Source of the DNA: CAZBBB01 sp964490005
GTDB lineage: Bacteria; Planctomycetota; B15-G4
Assembly (NCBI GenBank): GCA_964490005.1
Contig: CAZBBB010000099.1
Coordinates: 1 to 11,808 of the forward strand
Direction of reading: 5' to 3'
Length of the DNA: 11,808 bases
This document shows, one piece after another, positions 6,859 through 11,808 of the stretch. The notes below the pieces were generated by a model. The model had not been told where the DNA came from, did not search any database, and saw only the letters and a list, made by a program, of their open reading frames with translations. How positions within the stretch are numbered: the stretch's first letter is position 1; the number at the start of each line of letters is the position of its first letter. The position numbers were made by a program, and so were the translations under genes.

Positions 6859-8339
6859 AGGTCGGGACCGGGCGCGCGCGGCCGGACGAGGCGCCGCGCG
6901 GCCGCCGCCTCCGCCGGCTGCTGCCGGCGGCGCTCGCCTCCGCCGCGCTCTTCGCCTGCGGCCCGTCTCCGGCGACGGAGGCCGGGCCGGCGAGCGCGCC
7001 GGCCGCGCCCCCCAACGTGCTGCTCATCGTGGTCGACACGCTGCGCGCCGACCACCTCGGCGCCTGGGGCTACCCGCTCCCGACCTCGCCGGCGATGGAC
7101 GCGCTGGTCGCGCGCGGCGCGCAGTTCACCGAGTGCATCGCGCAGGCGAGCTGGACGGCCGCCTCGATGATCAGCCTGCTCACGGGCCAGCCGATCCTGC
7201 AGACGATCTTCAAGGTGCCCGACGAGGTGCCGCTGCTGGCCGAGCGCTTCGCGGCGGCCGGCTACCGCACCGGCGCCGCCGTGGCCAACTCGGTGCTCAC
7301 GAGCGACGCGGGCTTCGCGCGCGGCTTCGGCAGCTACGCCGAGCGCCGCGTGAACACGCGCAAGTGGTCGGTGAAGGACATCGAGCACCACGCGCTGGAG
7401 TTCCTCGCGGCCGACGAGGGCCGGCCCTGGCTGCTCTGGCTGCACTACCTCGACACGCACGCGCCCAACGATCCCGACGTCGTGCCCTGGGATCGCGGAC
7501 CGGCCCAGGTCTTCGATGCGTGGGAGCGCGCACAGATCGAGCAGGTCATCGCCGAGCAGCCGGCCGAGGCGCGCGCCGAGCTGCGCGCGCAGATCCCCGA
7601 ACTGGCCGACATCGTCGACCGCTACGACGCCGAGATCGCCGAGGTCGACGCCTCGGTCGGCAAGCTGCTCGACCTGCTCGCGCGGCGCGGCTTGGACGAG
7701 GACACGATCGTGGTGCTGGCCTCCGACCACGGCGAGACGCTCTTCCGCCGGCGCGAGCATCCCGACCACGTCGAGGAGATCCGCGCCTGGAAGGACAAGC
7801 GCGGCCTGCGCCTCGAGCTGCACGACCTGGTCAAGTGGCAGCACTACTACTGGACCTACCGCGAGGTCGTGCGCGTCCCGCTGGTCTTCGCCGGCCCAGG
7901 CATCGCGCCCGGCCAGCGCATCGACACGCTCGCCAGCAATCTCGACCTGCAGCCGACGCTGCTCGGGCTGTGCGGGCTGCCCGTGCCGCCCGGCCCCGGG
8001 CGCGACCTGTCGGACGCGCTGCGCACCGGCGCGCCCGTGCCGCCGGTCGAGTGGGTCACGACCTCGGGCGACGCACACGCCGCCGCGCGCCTGCCCGACG
8101 GCACCAAGGTCGTGCTCCCCAGCGCGCTCATGGTCGAGCGCTACGGCTGGCAGCCGGTGCAGTACGACGTGCTCGCCGACCCGCTCGAACGCGACCCGCG
8201 CCCGCTCGACGCGCGCGGACAGTGGCTGCTGCAGAAGCTGCGGCAGGCCATCGCCGACGACCCGTTCCGGGCCTGGCAGGGCGCCGACGTCGACGAGGAG
8301 ACGCTCGAGCAGCTGCGCGAGCTCGGCTACGTGAAGTAG
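6855..8339 (+). CDS. Sulfatase-fold (alkaline phosphatase superfamily) lipoprotein with Thr at the nucleophile position
   Basis: Exported hydrolase of the sulfatase/alkaline phosphatase superfamily, 494 residues from a TTG at 6855. That start overlaps the GIDE stop (TTGA) and is the only plausible one before the signal peptide. The signal is basic (RGRRLRRLL), then hydrophobic, ending in lipobox LFAC with C35 as the lipidated residue, so the enzyme should be membrane-anchored outside the cytoplasm. Metal-site segments are present: VVDTLRADHLGAWGY (D61), HYLDTHAP (H197, H202) and ASDHGET (D291, H292). At the active-site loop, sulfatases have C/S-x-P-x-R followed two residues later by LLTG; here the aligned segment is T101-A-A-S-M, then I-S-LLTG. 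The formylglycine residue, Pro and Arg are all replaced, so classical sulfatase activity is unlikely. A Thr nucleophile, as in nucleotide pyrophosphatase/phosphodiesterases, would fit phosphoester or phosphotransfer chemistry. The substrate is unknown. Confidence 0.85.
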   Translation: MKVGTGRARPDEAPRGRRLRRLLPAALASAALFACGPSPATEAGPASAPAAPPNVLLIVVDTLRADHLGAWGYPLPTSPAMDALVARGAQFTECIAQASWTAASMISLLTGQPILQTIFKVPDEVPLLAERFAAAGYRTGAAVANSVLTSDAGFARGFGSYAERRVNTRKWSVKDIEHHALEFLAADEGRPWLLWLHYLDTHAPNDPDVVPWDRGPAQVFDAWERAQIEQVIAEQPAEARAELRAQIPELADIVDRYDAEIAEVDASVGKLLDLLARRGLDEDTIVVLASDHGETLFRRREHPDHVEEIRAWKDKRGLRLELHDLVKWQHYYWTYREVVRVPLVFAGPGIAPGQRIDTLASNLDLQPTLLGLCGLPVPPGPGRDLSDALRTGAPVPPVEWVTTSGDAHAAARLPDGTKVVLPSALMVERYGWQPVQYDVLADPLERDPRPLDARGQWLLQKLRQAIADDPFRAWQGADVDEETLEQLRELGYVK

Positions 8340-8358
8340 CCGGCCTCGTGGCCTACTT
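8334..8358. terminator. Stem-loop spanning the two convergent stop codons
   Basis: AAGTA (8334-8338) and GGCC (8342-8345) pair with GGCC (8350-8353) and TACTT (8354-8358), leaving a TCGT loop and a 3-base bulge on the left arm. The structure covers both stop codons of the convergent genes and could terminate or protect both transcripts. Part of the symmetry arises because both proteins end in Lys (AAG) followed by TAG. No long T-tract follows on either strand. Confidence 0.35.
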
Positions 8359-11300
8359 GTCGCCCATCGAGACGGCGGTGCCGGCTCCGGCGGCCCCCAT
8401 GTGCCGCAGGTAGTGCTGCAGTTCGCGCACCTGCTGCTCCCAGTCCTCGACGAAGGCCTTGTAGTCGCCGTCCTTCAGCTCGCCGAAGAAGCTGGGCATC
8501 TTGGTGCCGGGCTGGCTGGCCTGCGGGTTCTTGAGCCAGTCGTGCACCCAGGCGCCCTTGAGGCGCTCGGCCGCGATGCCGAGGTCGGGGCCCCAGTTGC
8601 TGCTGTCGGGGTTGGAGGGGTTGACGCCGCCGGCCGGGTGGCAGGAGTTGCACTGCAGCTTCTCGAAGCGCGCCGCGCCGGCCGCGAGCAGCTTCGGGTC
8701 GGGCGTGGCGTCGGCATCGACCTCGAAGGGCCAGGGCTGACCGGCCTGCGCCGCGAACCAGCGCGCCAGCGCCATCGATTCGTCCTCGGTGAAGCCGAAG
8801 CTCGGCATGCGCACCTCGAGGTGCGTGCGCACGATGTAGGGCGCGAGCAGGAACTCGAACAGCCAGTCGGGATGGACCTTCTCGCCCTCGCCGCGCAGCA
8901 CCGGCGGCCGCATCGCGGCCTCGTCGATGTACGCGCCGATGCCGCCCTCGTCCTTGCCGTACACGAGCAGCGGCGCGTCGGGCCGGTGCTCCTCGAAGAA
9001 CTCCAGCGTGTCGGCGTCCTCCTCCTCCCACGGGTCGTAGATCTCGTCCTGCAGCCAGGCGTTGAGCGCGAGCACCTCCCGCTTGCCGACCGTGACCGGC
9101 GCTGCCATCCAGTGGTTGGCGTACAGGGCGTCCTCGTCGAGTTCGCCGAGCGGGCGCGCGAGCTGGCCGATCTGGTGGCAACCCATGCAGTTGCGCTCGG
9201 TCATGAGCCGGCTGGCCTGCTCGAGCACCTGCTCGTCGGCCGTGAGGTTGCGCTTCATCGTCGGGTCGATGCCGTCGGCGCGCAGGCCCATCAGGAACTG
9301 CACGACGAGTTCGGTCTCGGCGTCCGTGAGGTTGAAGTTCGGCATCTTGAGCTTGTCGCCCGGCGCCTTGACCTTCTGCTCCCAGCGCGTGACGCGCGCG
9401 TCGTCGTGCTTGCCCTCGATGACCGGCATGCGGTCGAACACGCGCGGGTCGCGCAGCTTGGCGCGGAACCAGTCGTGCCGCGTGTGCGGGATCGCCAGCG
9501 GGTTGTGCACCGAGGCCTCGAAGCCGAAGTCGAACTTGGCGACCTCCTTGAGGGCCTCCTTGGTGAGTTCGGTGCCCACGCCCATGTCGTCGTAGTGGCC
9601 GGGCACGAGGTGGCAGCCCGAGCAGCCGTTGCGGGCGAAGAGCTTGCCGCCCACGAACTGCTCGACGCGCTCGCGGCCGCCCTCGGCGCGCCAGGTCGCG
9701 ACCTGCGCGCGGGCGAGTTCCTCGCTCGAGGTCGGCGCGATGTACTCGACCGCGATGGCGTCGAGCACCTGCTCGTCGGCGCGCAGGTCGGGCCGCGCCT
9801 CCCAGGCCGGGTCCTTGCCCTCCATCAGGTACGCCGTGATGTCCCAGGACTCGTCGGCGGGCAGCCGCAGGTCGGGCATGACCGTCGTCTCGAAGTAGTG
9901 GCGCGGGTTCTGCAGCCAGTCGTGCAGCCAGGCGGCCGAGACCTTGCTGCCGATGGCGCTCAGGTCGGGGCCGTGGTCCTCGCCGACCTGGCCGGCGCGC
10001 TCCAGCGAGTGGCAGCCGAGGCAGCCGCGCTGCTCGAACAGCTCGCGGCCGCGGCCGGCGTCGCCGATCGACTTGGGCGCGGGGCCCGCGGCGTAGGCGT
10101 CCGGCTGAGCGAGCACCTCGCGCGACTGCCCGAAGATGTAGGCCGCCACGGCGCGCGCCTCGACCTCGTTGCGCGCCCGCCAGTCGGCCACCCAGCGGTC
10201 GGAGTTGTTCTCGTAGGGCAGGTCGGTCGCCATCGGACCGCCCGTGTTGCTCTGGTTCCAGAAGTGCGGCATGCGCGTCGTCGGCCGGAACCCCTTGGGG
10301 TCGATGAGCCACTTGCGCGTCCACTGCTCGGTGGTCTTGGCGGCCAGGTGCGTCAGGTCCGGGCCGACCTTGCGCAGGTGCTCGAAGCCCTCGATCTTGT
10401 GGCAGCCGTAGCAGCCCAGCGTCTCGACGAGTTCGCGCGACTCGTTGTACTCGGGCACGCCGGCGATGCGGTCGGTGCCCGAGTGGCACTGGTTGCACGA
10501 GCTGTAGAGCTTGTCGCTCGGCGTCATCGGCCAGTCCCAGTAGTGCCGGTGGACGTCGTAGCCGTACTCCTTGACCCAGCGCTCGGTCTTCTGCGCGACC
10601 GTCTCGTGCGCGTCGGCCGTCGGCACGTGGAAGGTGCGCGGGAACTCGACCGCCTGCCCGCGACCGAGGTGGCAGACCGTGCAGCCGAACTCGCCCTTGG
10701 GGTGCGGGCTGTCGTCGGCGACGAACAGGTCGAGGCGCGGGTGGGCCTGGAAGACGCGCTTGTGGCGCGAACCCTCCTCGTCGGGCGCCGTCCACTCCGG
10801 CTTGATGAACTTGGGGTCGTCGATCGCGACGTGGCAGGTCGTGCAGCGGTCGACCTTGCCGACGTACATGAAGTTGTAGTTGTCGGTGAGCTTCTCGAGG
10901 ACGATCTGGTCGACCTTGAGCGTCGGCGCGAGCATGTCGGCGATCGGCGCGTTGCGGATGAAGTCGTTGAAGATCCCGTGGTCGATCTTCGCCAAGCGCG
11001 CGGCGATCAGGTCGCGGCTCTCGGTCGCGGCGGCCAGCGCCTTCTCGGCGGTCGTGCGCTCGGCGAGCTTCTCGGCGATGCGCTCCTTGAGCGCCTCGAG
11101 CTCGACGGCATTGCCGTCGGCCAGGGCCTGCTTGGCCTCCATGTCGGACTGCAGCGCCGCCAGGTGCTCGCGCGAGCTGGCCATCAGCGCCGCGTCGCCG
11201 CCGTGCAGCAGGCGCTGGTCCTCGAACAGGTAGCGCGCCGCGTCGAACTCCGACTTGGCGAACTGGAAGTTCTGGTCGTTGCGGTAGTACTCGCCCTCGA

Positions 11301-11808
11301 GCTCGGCCAGGCGGGCCTGCAGGGGCGCGATCTCGTCGGCGCGCGCCGCCACCGCCTCGGCGGCCTGCGCGACGGCGGCCTCCAGCGCGGGCAGGTCGGC
11401 CTCGCCCAGCGCGGCCTCCGCCGCGGCCAGTTCGGCCTTCGCGGCCGCGATCTTCATCTCGCGGAACTCGCGCTGGATGCCCTTCCAGTCGCGCTGGTAG
11501 TCGTGGTTGATCATGACCACGACCATCGCGGCGAGGGCCAGCGCGCTGATCGTGAACCAGCGCGACAGCGTGAAGGGCCCGTAGAGGTTCTCGCCGCCGA
11601 AACCGGTGCGGTTGATCGGCTTCACCGGGAAGATCGGCTTGCCCGCGGGCGCGGCCGGCTTGGCGGCGGCCGCGGCGGCCGGCTTGGCCGCGCCCGGAGC
11701 CTGCGCCTTGCCGGCCTCCATCTTGGCCTTGAGCGCCGCGACGCGCGCCTGCATGTCGCCGCCGTCGGCCTTGGCGGCCGCGGCCGGCGCGGCCTTCGCG
11801 GCGGCGCC
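8353..11808 (-). CDS. Membrane-anchored octahaem cytochrome c with coiled coil (5'-truncated)
   Basis: Electron-transfer protein, probably a subunit of a respiratory quinol-oxidising or cytochrome complex. The frame is open to the right edge, so the start may lie outside; an ATG at 11754 would give 1133 residues (numbering used here). Layout: a cytoplasmic Ala/Lys/Pro-rich tail (1-40, continuing off the edge), one membrane helix (64-82), a coiled-coil region (about 93-265), then eight CXXCH haem sites at residues 304, 358, 420, 448, 578, 711, 856 and 1035 (first Cys at bases 10845, 10683, 10497, 10413, 10023, 9624, 9189, 8652). Sites 1-3 are closely spaced with extra His nearby (HPRLDLF, SPHP, HRHYWDW) and no Met motif, suggesting bis-His haems. 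Sites 4-8 each begin a separate class I-like domain with a distal Met motif (RMPHF, VMPDL, RMPVI/KMPNF, RMPSF, KMPSF). It is convergent with the sulfatase-fold gene. Cytochrome identity is certain; the complex it serves is inferred. Confidence 0.93.
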   Translation of the reverse strand, partial: GAAAKAAPAAAAKADGGDMQARVAALKAKMEAGKAQAPGAAKPAAAAAAKPAAPAGKPIFPVKPINRTGFGGENLYGPFTLSRWFTISALALAAMVVVMINHDYQRDWKGIQREFREMKIAAAKAELAAAEAALGEADLPALEAAVAQAAEAVAARADEIAPLQARLAELEGEYYRNDQNFQFAKSEFDAARYLFEDQRLLHGGDAALMASSREHLAALQSDMEAKQALADGNAVELEALKERIAEKLAERTTAEKALAAATESRDLIAARLAKIDHGIFNDFIRNAPIADMLAPTLKVDQIVLEKLTDNYNFMYVGKVDRCTTCHVAIDDPKFIKPEWTAPDEEGSRHKRVFQAHPRLDLFVADDSPHPKGEFGCTVCHLGRGQAVEFPRTFHVPTADAHETVAQKTERWVKEYGYDVHRHYWDWPMTPSDKLYSSCNQCHSGTDRIAGVPEYNESRELVETLGCYGCHKIEGFEHLRKVGPDLTHLAAKTTEQWTRKWLIDPKGFRPTTRMPHFWNQSNTGGPMATDLPYENNSDRWVADWRARNEVEARAVAAYIFGQSREVLAQPDAYAAGPAPKSIGDAGRGRELFEQRGCLGCHSLERAGQVGEDHGPDLSAIGSKVSAAWLHDWLQNPRHYFETTVMPDLRLPADESWDITAYLMEGKDPAWEARPDLRADEQVLDAIAVEYIAPTSSEELARAQVATWRAEGGRERVEQFVGGKLFARNGCSGCHLVPGHYDDMGVGTELTKEALKEVAKFDFGFEASVHNPLAIPHTRHDWFRAKLRDPRVFDRMPVIEGKHDDARVTRWEQKVKAPGDKLKMPNFNLTDAETELVVQFLMGLRADGIDPTMKRNLTADEQVLEQASRLMTERNCMGCHQIGQLARPLGELDEDALYANHWMAAPVTVGKREVLALNAWLQDEIYDPWEEEDADTLEFFEEHRPDAPLLVYGKDEGGIGAYIDEAAMRPPVLRGEGEKVHPDWLFEFLLAPYIVRTHLEVRMPSFGFTEDESMALARWFAAQAGQPWPFEVDADATPDPKLLAAGAARFEKLQCNSCHPAGGVNPSNPDSSNWGPDLGIAAERLKGAWVHDWLKNPQASQPGTKMPSFFGELKDGDYKAFVEDWEQQVRELQHYLRHMGAAGAGTAVSMGDK

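Noticed and set aside
6900..6960. Twin-arginine export signal on the sulfatase-fold lipoprotein (RR-L-RR-LL)
   Set aside because: The arginines lack the rest of the Tat consensus (S/T-R-R-x-F-L-K), and a lipobox with Cys explains export by the lipoprotein route.
6510..8078. 522-codon minus-strand open frame over the GIDE and sulfatase-fold genes
   Set aside because: Opposite two coherent genes with recognisable motifs; its own translation shows none.
8327..10795. 822-codon open frame in a second minus-strand frame within the cytochrome gene
   Set aside because: Shifted reading of the cytochrome gene; it loses all CXXCH motifs and is Arg/Ala/Pro-rich.

Overview
The window is very GC-rich bacterial chromosome (third codon positions almost all G or C) with dense coding and no mobile elements, tRNA, rRNA or CRISPR that I can see. 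A lipoprotein of the sulfatase fold, a bacterial GIDE/MULAN-type membrane protein, a B12-type radical SAM enzyme and a large coiled-coil multiheme cytochrome c suggest a Gram-negative, respiring bacterium of a group such as Planctomycetota or Myxococcota. That is inference from gene content; nothing here fixes the phylum.

Layout. (1) 1-1368 (+): the 3' part of a DEAD-box RNA helicase gene, entering from the left edge, with an RG/G-rich and then acidic N-terminal extension. (2) 1504-3295 (+): three consecutive small membrane-protein genes joined by ATGA and GTGA stop/start overlaps. All three share one architecture (soluble N-terminal part, two-helix membrane hairpin, soluble part, SHOCT-like C-terminal helical hairpin) and look like diverged duplicates. 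A perfect GC stem-loop follows the last stop. (3) 3387-4325 (+): rsgA, the circularly permuted ribosome-assembly GTPase, with a -10-like CATAAT so close to the ATG that a leaderless mRNA is possible. (4) 4464-8339 (+): a tightly packed three-gene unit: a B12-binding radical SAM enzyme, a RING-less GIDE-domain membrane protein (7-base gap), and a sulfatase-fold lipoprotein whose TTG start overlaps the previous stop. (5) 8353-11808 (-): a convergent gene for a membrane-anchored cytochrome c with eight CXXCH haem sites, truncated at the right edge, separated from (4) by 13 bases that form a stem-loop spanning both stop codons.

How they may work together. The helicase and RsgA are housekeeping RNA/ribosome functions. 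The radical SAM-GIDE-lipoprotein unit is probably co-translated and looks like an uncharacterised envelope system: a cytoplasmic SAM enzyme, an inner-membrane protein and an exported hydrolase whose nucleophile position is Thr instead of the formylglycine-forming Cys/Ser. The octahaem cytochrome is probably an electron-transfer subunit of a respiratory complex whose other genes lie beyond the right edge. The most unusual items are this cytochrome, the Thr-type sulfatase-fold lipoprotein within its operon, and the overlapping membrane-protein triplet.
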